This document shows, one piece after another, positions 12,238 to 23,830 of a DNA stretch of 64,000 nucleotides. This DNA comes from Tetracladium setigerum (taxonomy: Eukaryota; Ascomycota; Leotiomycetes; Helotiales). A program made the translations under genes and the position numbers. Position 1 is the stretch's first letter. Every line of letters begins with the position of its first letter. The stretch spans positions 124,001 to 188,000 of the forward strand of contig PZJY01000001.1 of the NCBI GenBank assembly GCA_031472005.1, written 5' to 3'. The notes under the pieces are model-generated. The model did no database searches. It was not told the origin of the DNA and was given only the letters and a program-made list of their open reading frames with translations.

Positions 12238-12935
12238 TGATTGCCAGGGAACTCGCTTAGGGTTCGGGTCAATTGAGTGTCCAATAAGTTAGTGGATTTA
12301 AGCTAGTGCTGATAACTGATCAGCGCAAAATAAGTGCTTGATTGGTACCAAACCCATAAGCTAGCTTCTTAAAAAGTTATCGAACTGAATAGCTAGCTGA
12401 TTCGTTGAGAGATCCAAAACAATTTGCTGGGGTGTTTTTTTATGTCTAAAAATCGAAAAATTATAACAACGAGCCACCTCTCCCTCACAACTTGTCGAAG
12501 AACCCGAGGCTTCTGTTGCTATCTTTAAACGACATGGAACGAATATCGTTCCAATCTCCCTACGTCGTCATCCTTATTACAAGAAGGCACTCGTCTTTAA
12601 AACAAACCTTCATTCTTAGACCCAAGCATCATGAGACTCAGACCGCGGCTGTGAAGTCTACAATTCACTTCACCAAAGTTCACTTTCACTCCCCATGATT
12701 GCCGAGCGGAATCAAAACTTGCAACTGTATAATTTACTTCATCCCACTTGACTTTCACTTCTTCCATAAGGTCGGAGCGGTTCAACACTTGCAACTGAAC
12801 TCAACCTTTTCTCTTCTTCCTCGACAAGAGACAACGCCATCGGCCCCATCAGGTACGTACCTAATTAACTGGTCAAGCACTCTTGGCTCTCTTCCTGCTG
12901 TTTAACGACTAAATAAATAATAAAAAATAGAGAAC
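12238..12935. promoter_or_regulatory. Intergenic with possible 5' UTR intron
   Basis: No coding gene is seen. A GTACGT donor at about 12853 and a TAG acceptor at about 12930, six bases before the ATG at 12936, could frame a 5' UTR intron of the downstream gene. A partly repeated motif (caaaacttgcaact / caacacttgcaact) lies near 12713-12795. Confidence 0.3.
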
Positions 12936-14399
12936 ATGGCAACGATACGCGCACCCACACAAACCTGTGACGCTTGTCGCAAAAATGGCGCTGAAGGCAT
13001 CTGCGTCTGGAGTGACCCTCTAGAGTCTGGTTCAAGGAAGTGCAAAGTCTGCCAACATAGAAGAATTAGCTGCGTGATCGATGGGACCAACTCGAGAGAG
13101 TATTGGACAGAGGAGCCGGCTCCAAGAGCGACGACGGCAAACAAGGTCGGGCCTCACGCGTCTTCCTCTCCTCAAACACCTGCTCAATCTTCTGGCAACT
13201 CTCGAAATTCCATGGCTTCTCGAAGGTCCACGACTCCCCAAGTCTCTACGACTAGTGAAGTCTCTGGTACTCCTAGATCTTCCACGACTCCTCGAACTTC
13301 CGCGACTCCTCGAACTTCTGCAACACCTCGAACTCCCACAGCCCCTCAACTCACAGCTACACCAAAACGTAGCGCCGCCGAGTCAACTACGCCTTCTGCA
13401 GCTTCGCCGCCCAACAAGAGACTACAGAGACCGCGACCACGACCATCCCGTCTACGAGAGGAAATTCAAAGTGAGCTCAACAATAAGGAGGAAATCCAGC
13501 AGATCCCTCGCATTCCACCAGCCCACCCTGGCGTCAACGTCTCTGCTCTCACTTATCAAACTCTCGGCTTCAAATATCCAGAATGGCGCCAAATCGATGG
13601 CGGGCCAGACTTCACGCGGTTCGACATTCCCCGAGAAATTAAGGCCCCAACCGTTCACAACTACTACCATCCTCGTGAATCGGCTTCTCTTACCCTCAAC
13701 AATGAACGCAAGAAATCCCTGGAGAAATACCTACAACCTACTGATTCGGTCTTGCCTCGATACACTGATACACCTGGGCGAACGCAAAAGCTATCTCGCT
13801 GGGAGCTTGGTATCGAGAGATACTCTCTTCTTGTTGATAAACCCAACCATGGAACAAATGACTCTGGACAGCGTGCTTTATTCTGCTGCGAGAAAGCTGC
13901 TCCTGCCACCAACCTAAATCGCGATGAGAAGATGAATCAGGCATACGCAGCCGAACTCTTTTTCGTCTCGTTATTCCACGACAAGAAGCCAGCAGCCACT
14001 TACAATGCTCTAGAACACGTAGCTTGGTACCAGCAAAAGCACGAATGGATCTTCGGTGTTATTGATCAATCTGTTCGCGATACTTGCGAAGGCGGCATTC
14101 CGCGCAACGAGTCAACTCGGTACTTTGTTATCAACTTGACGAGAGGCGATGAGAGATCGAGGAAGTACAAGTTCGAGGAATTTGTCGATCACCATCCTCT
14201 TCAATGGGTGACTGAGTTGGGACTGAAGACAGGTCAATCCGAGAAGCCTAAAGACGAGTGGTTTCTACGCCGCGGTGGAGTCGATGTCGTCTGTCCTGTT
14301 CACGAAAAGAAAGTATTTACTGTTATTTTGGCCGACTATTTCTCGGCGGATGGTGAGAATATGGCTGATCTTTCTTCTTCTGAGAATGAGGGCGAGTGA
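12936..14399 (+). CDS. Zinc-cluster-like protein with Thr/Pro repeat region, function unknown
   Basis: One open frame of 487 residues. Near the N-terminus six cysteines follow the spacing C-X2-C-X8-C-X12-C-X2-C-X6-C (CDACRKNGAEGIC then KCKVCQHRRISC). This resembles a fungal Zn2Cys6 binuclear cluster, but has eight instead of six residues after the second Cys and an acidic, not strongly basic, first loop. Residues about 70-165 are low-complexity Thr/Pro/Arg/Ser with repeated TPRTSA units. The remaining 300 residues are well structured in composition (for example TYQTLGFKYPEWR, HHPLQWVTELGLKTG) and unfamiliar to me; no fungal_trans middle-homology domain is apparent. It may be a DNA-associated regulator or another zinc-binding protein. 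Confidence 0.7.
   Translation: MATIRAPTQTCDACRKNGAEGICVWSDPLESGSRKCKVCQHRRISCVIDGTNSREYWTEEPAPRATTANKVGPHASSSPQTPAQSSGNSRNSMASRRSTTPQVSTTSEVSGTPRSSTTPRTSATPRTSATPRTPTAPQLTATPKRSAAESTTPSAASPPNKRLQRPRPRPSRLREEIQSELNNKEEIQQIPRIPPAHPGVNVSALTYQTLGFKYPEWRQIDGGPDFTRFDIPREIKAPTVHNYYHPRESASLTLNNERKKSLEKYLQPTDSVLPRYTDTPGRTQKLSRWELGIERYSLLVDKPNHGTNDSGQRALFCCEKAAPATNLNRDEKMNQAYAAELFFVSLFHDKKPAATYNALEHVAWYQQKHEWIFGVIDQSVRDTCEGGIPRNESTRYFVINLTRGDERSRKYKFEEFVDHHPLQWVTELGLKTGQSEKPKDEWFLRRGGVDVVCPVHEKKVFTVILADYFSADGENMADLSSSENEGE
13224..13375 (+). repeat. In-frame imperfect 15-bp repeats
   Basis: Imperfect tandem units built on actcctcgaacttccgcg encode TPRTSA-like hexamers inside the zinc-cluster-like gene. 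Copies differ at third positions, so the tract is old enough to have drifted. Copy number may vary between strains. Confidence 0.65.
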
Positions 14400-15513
14400 G
14401 GGGTTTCTTCTAACGATGATGATGATGCGGATGGGAGGTTTGCTATCTGAAGTTGTTTCGTTTTGTTTTGTTTCCTCCAGCAAGGCATTCGCCACGGCTG
14501 CGAAGTTTTTGCTAGTTAAGAAGGACACATAATTAATGCATAACTTCTCCATTCCTTTTGACAAATCCAGTTAATCAACGATATTTGGTTTATGCAAGAG
14601 ATGAGTTCAGCCATTAGGATCGATCCGATCATTGTGCCAAACTCTCTTGCAGGTACGTCCTTCTATCAATGCCTTCTTCCTGGCCACCTTTCCTCGCTTC
14701 CTTGTAAAGTCAACATACAGCCAGGATCCAATAGCTACCACGTGTAAAGATGTACGTACCTTAGGGAACAAGGCAGAATATGTTATCTTTCTAGTGTTTT
14801 ATGTATATTTTATGTATATCATGAAGTGAGGCTGCACAGCCCAAAATAGATTCGGAGGATTAAGAAACCTTCTATTGATGCCGCTTGCCCCAAATCGGAT
14901 GGGATTCCCCTGCCGAGCCGTCTGAGCGCGATGCAAATCCTGCGCATCTCCCGCTGTGACCTCCCCGCGATGCCCTCAACGTTCTAGCAAACTGCAACAA
15001 CTCTCGTCCTACGCACAAAGCACACAACTTTGTTGTCCAAGCCCCGTCGACTTTGCCCGTATTCAGGATGGAACGAGGCATTTCGGAAAGCATGTTTCAC
15101 CTCTCTACAGCACGTGGAATGCCACAATCCACAACACAACCCCATCGGTCTATCGCCATGCTCTGCGACGGGTCGGGGCGTCGTTTTCTTTCCACATTCT
15201 CGCCATTTCTCTCTCCAATTCACTTCATCGCCGAGCCTTTCACAAGACGCGGACGCTCTCTCTTACCTCTGACCTCTTTTCCTTTGCATTATTCGCAGGT
15301 GCAGCGCCGAGTGGAAATGGCTGGTCAAGTCCGCCTTCCTTCAACTTTGAGTTAAAGGCTGCTGCAATCCCCTCAAAGCTAGGAGGGAGTTAGTGGTTAT
15401 CTCTCTCCTCTTCTCCTCTTCTTACTTCTCTTCCCCCCGTCTTGATCTCGTGTTCAAGAATCTCCATTTCTTTTGCTATTTTCTTGCCATCTATCTAGCC
15501 ATCTTGTCCTACC
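14400..15513. other. Intergenic, promoter of GH16 gene
   Basis: No supported gene. Several overlapping frames between 14956 and 15393 are mutually incompatible shadows of a C-rich leader. A strong CT-rich tract (about 15395-15500) precedes the GH16 start. Confidence 0.4.
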
Positions 15514-16754
15514 ATGGGATTGTCATCTGCCCTGCTCGCAGGCCTTTCGTTCGCTTTGTTTACCAGTACCACCTTCGCTCAAAAAGACAATGGCGACAAC
15601 TGCCAATGCTTCCGCACAAACGGTTCAACTCATTTTTTCACCAATCACATCTTCCGCGACTATAGGAATATCGGGGGAACTCTGGCGATGTGCCACCCAT
15701 CATAACAAACCTGAACGACAGTGCCTCTGCCCTCGCAACGTCAAATTACTTTCTGTCCGACGAATGGAAAGATCTCTGGGCTACGCAGAGCTGGAACAAC
15801 AGCGAATTGATGGAAACAAACAGTGCCTCGGTTTTGATGATAAATTCGCCTAATAATGTTTACATCGGTATGTCCCTCTTTCAAAGAAATCCTACAAGCA
15901 CTAACAATCTCCCAGAGGAAAGCAAAGAAAATGACCCCTCGTACAAAACATTCCTCACTCTCCGAACCCACCGCCTTCCTGACTTCCAATCCGCAGCCGA
16001 GATTGACACCAGAGAGGGAAACTTCCAATTTCTCTCCCTCCGAATGCTCGCGCGTGTAACTGGATCTCCCGGCGCCTGCGCAGGAATCTTCACATACCTG
16101 GCCAACGACGACCCGAACAAGGTCCAAGAGGCTGACATCGAGATCCTCACAAATGGACCGAGGAACATGGTACAATACACCAACCAACCATCTGACTCCG
16201 ACTCCGGCCATCCCCTCGAGAAAGCTACTCGCAATGCCACGAACCCCGGATCAAGGGATTGGACGCTTTGGAATACCTACCGCTACGATTGGACTCCGGA
16301 GACGAGTGCATGGTATGTCAACGGCGAGAGCGTTGCGAACATCTCGTTTCAGGTTCCGCGGGATCCAACACAAGTTATCCTCAACATGTGGAGTGATGGA
16401 GGTGCCTGGACAGGAAATATGAGCGATTACGATCAGGCTTACTTTCAGATTCAGTGGCTGCAAATGGTCTACAATACAAGTGGGCCGTTTGCGGGGGATA
16501 CAAGAAAGCGAGATATCTCTGATGCGAGGGGTGCGTTGCCGATGGAGAAGAGGAAGGAGCCGAAGGGTTGCGCGTTGGTTTGTAGTGTGGATGATGATGT
16601 GAAAACTGTGGGTACGGCGGCTTTCTTGTATAATGATACTGGTAGTGGCAAAAGTAGTGGTAGTGGGATGGGGTTGAGGGTAGGAGAGGGGCTGGGTGTG
16701 TGGACCTGGGGGCCGTTGGTGGGTGCTGGAGTGATGGCTTTCATGGGCTTGTAG
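15514..16754 (+). CDS. GH16-family cell-wall glucanase/transglycosidase, GPI-type (one frameshift)
   Basis: The start ATG at 15514 has a good context and begins a signal peptide (MGLSSALLAGLSFALFTSTT). An intron at 15868-15915 is in frame and invisible to an ORF scan; removing it gives NNVYIEESKENDP. The mature protein has the concanavalin-A-like fold signatures WNNS, SVLMINSPNNVY, LTLRT and the GH16 active-site motif EADIEIL (two Glu and the middle Asp). It ends with a Gly/Ser-rich linker and hydrophobic tail (GPLVGAGVMAFMGL), as in GPI-anchored wall proteins. A one-base loss in the GGGGG run at 15673-15677 breaks the frame between FRDYRNI and GDVPPIITN; a sixth G gives IGGNSGDVPP. The likely substrate is beta-1,3(4)-glucan or a related wall glucan. 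Confidence 0.82.
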
Positions 16755-17410
16755 ATTTTTGGATATGGATAGGTATGGATTGGATAGGCTAGTAGGTAAT
16801 GGATAGCTAGGCATTCAGGGTGGGTCCGGGGTTGGATATAGTACTGGAGTTGATGGTGATCTCGCGAGAAATTTAAACCTTTCTATAATGGCTGTGATGA
16901 GGCAAGCAATTCAATGCAATTTAGTGGAGATTTTTCATCATTCATCGATCTTTTGATACCTGCCAATCAGTCTACCAGTCTAGTATTTACCAGAGGTCTT
17001 TAAATATATCTTACATATAAAACATTAAAAATTATACAAAGCCGAAAAGTCAAAAAGTTCAAAAGTGCAAAAATTCAAAAATTCGAAAAGTCGAAAAGTT
17101 GAAAGATAACTCAGTAGAAGAAACTCCTAAATTATGCGCTAGTGCGGGTTTGGTTGAACCATTTCTTTCTATTTTATTTTCGGATGGAGGGTGGTTGGAG
17201 GTTGCTTTGTGGTTGGTGGTTTGGGGAGGCCGGAAGGGATGCATAAGGCTGAGAGTGGAGAGTTTTTAACGAACAGGGCGATTCATAAGCAGTTCTGCTA
17301 AGTGATGTAGGCAATCTGCCTCATCACACTTTTGAATTTCTCAATGGGCCTCGTCAACAAAAATACCCTCTTACTCTCCTGCCCGATCGTGTCAGTCTTC
17401 GTTACCAAAG
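16755..17410. other. Intergenic, no supported gene
   Basis: No gene. Repeated short units of the type caaaaagtt/cgaaaag occur at about 17043-17105, and a G/T-rich stretch follows at 17180-17240. Confidence 0.4.
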
Positions 17411-18038
17411 ATGACCTACTACTGCATCCCTTGCGACCGCTTTTTTTTTGGCAATCCCAAGCTCTCGAACAACACCTGGACTCCCAAGCGCACGGCTTTG
17501 ACTGTGACGAGTGTGACAAGAGCTTCAGCAGCAAGCTCTTCAACAACATCTCAACTCCCCAGCGCACGACTTCAACTGCAATGAGTGCGACAAAAGGTTC
17601 CCCGGCCAACAAGCTCTCCAGCAGCACCTGAGATTCCCAGTACACGTCTCTGATACTATGGCTGAGTACTCTGGCATCCCTCGCTCAGTAGTCGAATCTG
17701 TCTTCGCAGTGGCACGTCGATTGCGATACAAGCAGCCCACTGCAGGCGACGTATTACGACAATTGAAATTCGAGCTAGAAGAATCAATTGTGTCTGCACT
17801 AATAGCGGCAACCCTACGACTGTTACCAATCGACAATACGGTAGCAGGCACTGCGATAAGAACCGAAAGACACCGCATAAAGGCAGCGGAAGCTAAGAGC
17901 CTACTCTCGTTAGTACCTCGTTTCGGCGGATCTCCATATCCTCACCTGCTCAACATCGACATAAATATCCTTTATCCCGGGACGACCCCGAAATGCCGCC
18001 TTTCACATACGGCATTAAGCAAAGTCTCGAGGTGGTAG
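17411..18038 (+). pseudogene. Three-finger C2H2 protein, frame-broken
   Basis: Three related C2H2 units lie in tandem when two one-base gaps are bridged: YYCIPCDRFF with a QALEQHLDSQAH half, FDCDECDKSFSS with QALQQHLNSPAH, and FNCNECDKRFPG with QQALQQHLRFPVH. The breaks fall at the T9 run 17441-17449 and near 17530-17536 (agcagcaagc). The last frame then runs on as a helical, basic segment (VAEY-like MAEYSGIPRSVVESV, VFAVARRLRYKQP) to a stop at 18038. It could be a working gene with sequencing errors or a decayed copy; finger spacing and a plausible linker survive. Targets are unknown. A further intron near the 3' end is possible. Confidence 0.5.
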
Positions 18039-19933
18039 CCTGTTGTATTGTATCCAAGTGCATACTTTACGAAGTCGGAGAAGGGTATTCGGAAGATTGC
18101 GCGACAAACGATTACATGGAATTCGGCCGCAATTTCAGAAGGAATCCCTTCAAGGGTGGTTGCCAGTTCGAGTCCTATGGAGGCTTACCGTATCCGAGTG
18201 ACGTTTGGAGCGCTCGCCAGAGTTCATTGACCTTGGAGTCAGCTGAGTGGTCGACAAGTTGCTCTTTGGATGGATCCCGAGATCTGCAATTGAGCTCGAA
18301 TAGCACGTCAAGATCCGAACGGGTCTTCAATTAGCCCTTCATGGTGGTTCCGTCCATATTGGGAATGAGCGAGCAGATCACTTCCACTTTACTCTTACTT
18401 TAAGTGGTCGCTATCTTTCGCTGGGCTTCTGCTTCCCACCATCTGGTTTCAAGGCGAGAAGATCCCGATCCCATGACAGCGAAGGGCCAGCAGAAGGAGT
18501 GGACGCTGCTAATGAAAGCAGATTAGGCTTCAAGAAGTATTTGCAGAATAAAAGTAGATCAGCTCAACGAAGCAACATAGAACACCTAGAGGGTTCATGG
18601 TGCGTAAGGTTTGGAGGAAGATAAACGAAATATCGGTTGAGGAAGTGGAATGTGGTAGAAGAGGGTGATTGAGGGGTGGGAGTGAAGGAGACTTGGTGAA
18701 GAAGTGAGGAGATGAAGGGCGACACGGAAATTTACTAAACGGATGCCTTCAAAACCTCGGACTGCAACCCTTCGTCACATCTGCATGGGGTAAATCAATA
18801 CGAACTGAGAGGCTGTGTTTCGAACACAAGATGCATTAGTCGGCATATTACCCCCGTCGGTGAGGTTGAATCATCTTGGATAGCATGAGCCTTCTGCACC
18901 AAATGTCTTCGCAAGCAGCTGCCGATGGACATGTTAACCACCGCCCACCTTGCCACTTGGTCAAAGCGATCTTGTTGCTTTCGTTCATGTTCGTGCCGGT
19001 CAGCTCTGTCTTGGACGATACCCTAGCATATACTATCAACTAGCATTCGACGTGATATCAGGTATATCGAATCCGGTCCCCCAACCATCAATCTCACAGT
19101 CATTACTACGTCTCCAGCTCACTGCAAGTACCGCTGTTATTTGGGGCCTCAGGCACCGATGGTCTGAAAATGGTGCATGAGTAATACCAAGCTGGTTTTT
19201 GGACAGATATGTATTCTACGTATCCCACCTGTTGGTAATAAGAGTGGACCACTCTTTTTTTTTTTGAAAGTCCCGCGATCAAGTGCCGCCGACTCAATAA
19301 TTTCCCATGTCTTGGCGCTGATACATCACTCTTTGATATAAAGTTTTATACTCCAAAAAACTCTATTAAATAAATACGAACGTGGGTTAGCGACTTTAGT
19401 AATAAATATTTATTCTGTATAGTTATGTCACGTTTTAGTTCTTTGCTTGGATTTCGCTTCTTCCTTCTCTCTCTCTCACTTGTCCTTTAGTCTCATTTAT
19501 AGGATCTTTTCACTTAGTGTACAATCACGCGCTAGTTGACGTTTCATTATGAGAAGAGCATACTTGGTTTGATTATCAGATTTTCAAATAAAATATACTT
19601 TGAGGCTATGCTCTCCTTTCCTGCGATATGCTTGAAAATATCTTTGTTCTTGCAGAATGCCAAGGGTATTAACCTGGTCCGCTTACGACGACATGTTCAA
19701 CAATGATCAAAAGCTATGGTCAACGAACATGAAGAAGTTTGTAACAGAAATTGGTGGAGCTTGTGCTTGAAGTATAAGTAACTGTGCGCGGTAGCAGTCG
19801 AAAGGTATCATAGCAAGCTTCCCGTCATATCTTACTGTATCATTCTTCATCGAGCTTTTCGACGGTTCAAGCTCTCTGCAGTCGATTTTCAACGAAGAAA
19901 GGTTGCTTGTGAAGAGTTGACATCTTCTTCAAT
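18039..19933. other. Intergenic, no supported gene
   Basis: About 1.9 kb without a credible gene. The frame at 17993-18334 has no motif. A faint echo of an RNase H-like end (HIGNERADH, near 18356-18380) is too weak to call. A T11 run lies near 19255, and the part around 19330-19420 is AT-rich. Confidence 0.4.
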
Positions 19934-22033
19934 ATGTCTTCCCACCATCGTACGCTCAAGCTGCTTAGTTCTGCGCTATTTCTTTGCGTCTCTGTTCTAT
20001 CTGGGCATTCAGATGGTGCCAAGCCTACTCCGGTCATCAAAAACACTTACGACTTCATCGTGGTTGGCTCTGGTCCAGGAGGGGACCACTAGCTGCCAAT
20101 CTTGCAATTGCTGGCCACTCCGTTCTCCTCATCGAAGCTGGCGAAGACTATGGCGAAACATTGGCTCAGCAAGTCCCTGATCTCTATACACAGGGAATTG
20201 GAGCTACAGAATCACGTTGGGACTTCTTTGTCCGTTACCACGCCGATATCAACCGTCACAACAATTACGAATACCTCACATGGCGGACGCCCAATGGCTC
20301 CTACCACGTAGGACAGCAGCCTCCAGCCAACTCGCAACCACTAGGAGCGTATTATCCACGCGGTGGAACACTTGGAGGTATGCATCATTTCCTGCCAGAT
20401 TCAGGTATATTGAAGCTAATAACGTGCAGGATCTGCGACCCGCAATGCTTTGTTATCCGTGCTTCCATGTGAGAGCGACTGGAACCACATTGCTAATATT
20501 ACCGGGATAATAACTGGCGGTAAGTGATCTCCGTCATATGCAAGTCTGGAATAATTAATAATTTCCTGTCCAGGGCATCGAATATGAGACGCTTGTTGCA
20601 ACGTCTTGAACATGTACATTTCAATCTACAGGAAGGGCCTGAAGGACACGGCTTTAATGGATACCTCGGACAAAATCAAGCCGATCCAGAGAAACTGAAC
20701 TACCAGCCAGAATTTATCCCTGTCATGGAGAGTCTTGTTAAGCGGTTGGGCCACAATGGTACAGTCGCAGACCATCTACGCCGAGACGTTAACACACCAC
20801 TTCCTTCAAGGGATACCACTGAGGCGCTCTACGGATTCACTCAACATGTAGATGGAAGGGGTAGACGAAGTGATGCACGCACCAGGGTTCACAGTGTTTA
20901 CACCGCGACGAAATCGAACGGTTCTAAAAGGTACCCGCTCGATATTGCTTTCAGTACCCTTGCCACGAAAGTCATCTTTGACCGAAAAACAAAGGGCGCT
21001 CCACGAGCGATTGGTGTTGAGTACCTCAACGGTACATCCATGTACAGCGCAGATCCACGATACAACGCGAGAGTAGCCGGCAAGCGTGGCGTTGTATTCG
21101 CCTCCAAGGAAGTAATCATTGCTGGTGGTGCTTTTAACTCGCCCCAGTTGTTAAAAATTAAGTGGTGTCGGTCCAGCAGATGAGTTGTCATCTTTTGGTA
21201 TACCAGTTGTTAAGAATCTTCCCGGCGTTGGTACCAATCTTCAGGATAATTACGAAACCAGTGTCATTGCACATGCCTCGACAAACTTTACCAATGTTGG
21301 ACCAGCATGCACATTCGGACGGACACCAGATGATCCATGCCTTGAGCTCTGGAGAAACGGCGAGGGTCCCTATATTAGTGGTCGTCTTGGACTCAGTTTC
21401 CTCCGTACAAGTGCTTCCGAAAGTGGCGAGAACGACATTGGAATTTGGCAGTTCCCAGGAGCATTCCGTGGCTTCTGGCCCGCCCGAGCTCCAGGGGCTC
21501 CTGGGCCTGATTTGGCGAATACTGTCGGCTTTCTTATGACGAAGATGAACCCACGCGGTAGTAACGGTACGGTTCTTCTACGCTCAGCAAACCCAAGAGA
21601 TACACCAGAAATCTTCTTCAATTTCTTCTCCGAGGCGGGAGCGGACTCTGCAGATCTGCAAGCACTTCTTGAAGGCACGAAGTTTGGTCAGGAGGTCCTG
21701 GACGCTGTCGCAGCACCTGTGGGCCCATTCACACAGGAATTCCCATGCAATGCCGCAACCGGCGGATGCCCCGGAGGCGACACTGAGGCTAAAGACCATA
21801 TCATGAGCCATGTTTTCTCCCATCACGCAACGAGTACCTGCGCCATTGGCTCGGATAACGACCCTATGGCAGTCCTTGATTCCCAGCTGCGAGTGAGGGG
21901 TATCAGAGGGTTGCGCGTTGTCGATGGAAGCTCATTTCCGCGGGTACCTGGTGCTTTTCCTACTCTTCCTATCTTCATGCTGAGTGAGAAAGCCACAGAT
22001 GATATCCTCAGACATTATGGAAGACGCTCCTAG
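19934..22033 (+). CDS. Secreted GMC-family FAD oxidoreductase (three frameshifts)
   Basis: Modelled exons are 19934-20377, 20430-20519 and 20574-22033. A signal peptide (MSSHHRTLKLLSSALFLCVS) is followed by the FAD-binding VVGSGPGG and LIEAGEDYG, the GMC signature region YYPRGGTLGG, EVIIAGGAFNSPQLL, and the C-terminal active-site HVFSHHATSTCAIG. The end reads PRVPGAFPTLPIFM, where many GMC enzymes carry the second catalytic His or Asn. Three one-base errors break it: the GGGG run at 20081-20084, GGG at 20504-20506 (repair gives ITGDNNWR-ASNMRR across intron 2), and the A5 run at 21153-21157. It is an extracellular alcohol, sugar or choline-type oxidase or dehydrogenase; the substrate cannot be told. 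Confidence 0.85.
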
Positions 22034-22309
22034 ATTCAAGCTGTCATTTCTACTCTGCAGCGTTGCAGCGTCTGATTCTGCTGTAAATAGAACGCGTAGG
22101 TAGATGAGATAGTGGTGGGGTGTGAACTAAAAGGGAAAGAAAGAGTTTTACAGTCTGGAGTTTCATAGAGAATGGGTCTTGAGAATCGTAGGAAAATTAA
22201 AACCGGTATCTCAACTCGCTTCATGGTTTTCTCCTCTAGTTACTGTAATAGAATACCGGTCTGCAGAACCTTAGGAAAATAACAATCGTTGCCACAACTC
22301 GCTTTATAG

Positions 22310-22986
22310 TTTTCTCCTTTAGCTACTATAACAACAATATCGCTTAGCTCGCAAGGTGAACTTTGACTTGGTTAATGTTGTGAACTGCTCTACGTTCGCG
22401 ATCCTCTGAATCTTATAAGTCTTGCCACCAATGCTCAACTCAGCCAAGAATAACAACCTTCGATCATAGATCATAAACTCTTTATTCTAAATTATCTTGT
22501 CTATTGTAATAATTAAAAGTAATACCTCTTACCTGCTCTCTCTCGCGACCCTCTTCTCCATCAACTCAAACACTCGGACAATCTTATCCAGACAGACGGG
22601 CGATCTCAACTACAAAAAACCTCAAACCTCAAACCTCAAACTGACACTCAAAAACCCAGCAATCTGTAAATTTCAACAGAAGCTACTCAATCTCCAATTC
22701 AAGCAAACAGCACAATGTGTCAAAACAACCCCGTGGTTTGCAGCCTTTGCTGCACCGTCCTCGCACGGTCCTGGGTATGGGACATTGTGATATTGCTGAG
22801 TCCTCAGGGGTTTTACCGGACGGCTTCGAATGCCCCAACGGCAGTAGAGACGCAGGCGAAGTTTGGTATGTCAACGGAATTGACGATGAATCTGACGTGG
22901 ATTGTCCTACTTGCCGGGATACGGCTAGGAATCAACCTCCGCAAAATAGCACTAATGGAAATGGTTCTGGCTCTGGTTCTGGTTAG
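22310..22986 (+). repeat. Inverted duplication, copy A (gene plus upstream region)
   Basis: The upstream region and small Cys-rich gene here match, on the opposite strand, those at about 28120-28810. Shared blocks in the same order include TTGACTTGGTTAATGTT (22363-22379), an ACCAAT...AAGAATAA segment, a TCGAT..TAGATCAT block and ACCTGCTCTCTCT shortly before the gene. The two arms are clearly diverged, so the duplication is not recent. Confidence 0.7.
22715..22986 (+). CDS. Small seven-cysteine protein, copy A (one frameshift)
   Basis: From the ATG at 22715 the protein starts MCQNNPVVCSLC. A one-base loss in GGG at 22779-22781 switches frame; adding G continues with WGHCDIAES, FECPNGS and VDCPTCRD. 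Seven cysteines align with the inverted copy at 28120-28431: Cys at 2, 9 and 12, then CD, CP and a final CXXC. This spacing suggests a metal-binding or disulfide-stabilised small protein. There is no signal peptide. The tail is Gly/Ser/Asn-rich. The TAG at 22984-22986 ends it, yet the same frame stays open well beyond with GGNGNGNNGT, so the stop may be secondary. Function is unknown. Confidence 0.6.
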
Positions 22987-23830
22987 GATGGGGGAAATGG
23001 GAACGGCAATAACGGAACAATTGAGAATAACTACGGGACTGTGGTCGGTCCGCACGACCTGCTGTGTGTCCCAATCCGTGACAAATATGGAAATGTTATT
23101 GGCAAAAAAAAAAAAAAACAATGATCCAAGATACTCTATCTTCAATAGTAGAATAATACTTCTCTCAGCCACAGATCTGTTCTTCGCATATCAGCTTAAA
23201 ACTTACGTCCTAGAAAATATAAAAGGCACTTTCTTGCCGAATACCATCGCTTTCCTCAAAAAAACATGTCTCCGAAACAAAATCGCAAGGGAGAGAACTC
23301 TCGAAGACGGAAGCGCACTCTACTTAAAAAAGCTATGAATCTGTAGAACTAAGCGGCGTTGATATTGCATTCTTTATTTATCAGCCTGGGCTTTGGGTTA
23401 CATATCGATCTACTAACTGAATTTAGTGTTCTGGAGAGGTAGAAATGAAGCTCTCTGATTGTTCCATTTCCTTCGGTAAAAACGTCTTGGCCTGCTTTAG
23501 TGGCGTTTTCTGAAAGCTGGACACTATGGCAGCTTAGGGGGTAGCGCATATGCAGGATAAGCAACTCGCGTAGTGAGGTTGGGGTGGTACGCCACCACGG
23601 CATTTTAGGGTCCACCTTTGAAACCCAAAAGCGGAGCAAGGAGAGAGCACCTTCTAGTGCTTACTCTGCATATCAAGTTCTCATATCTGTAGATCTGATG
23701 CGACTTCCTTACTCTGCATTTATATTCTCATATGATATGTTGCTTCCCACATCACTCTAATCAATACCCGATCGAAATTCTGCGAGAAAGAAAAACCAGA
23801 TTCGATGGCTCGAGCCTGAGTTATCCCCAC
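22987..23830. other. Intergenic, possible read-through tail of copy A
   Basis: The frame of the Cys-rich gene stays open past its TAG to an A-rich run near 23105-23120 and on to about 23335, but nothing else supports coding. The rest holds the promoter of the bZIP gene. Confidence 0.35.

Noticed and set aside
18165..18195. T-loop-like gttcgagtcc as a tRNA
   Set aside because: No matching acceptor stem, D arm or anticodon arm around it.
18300..18400. Possible RNase H-like retrotransposon trace (GNERADH)
   Set aside because: Only a few residues match; no flanking reverse-transcriptase or endonuclease signal.
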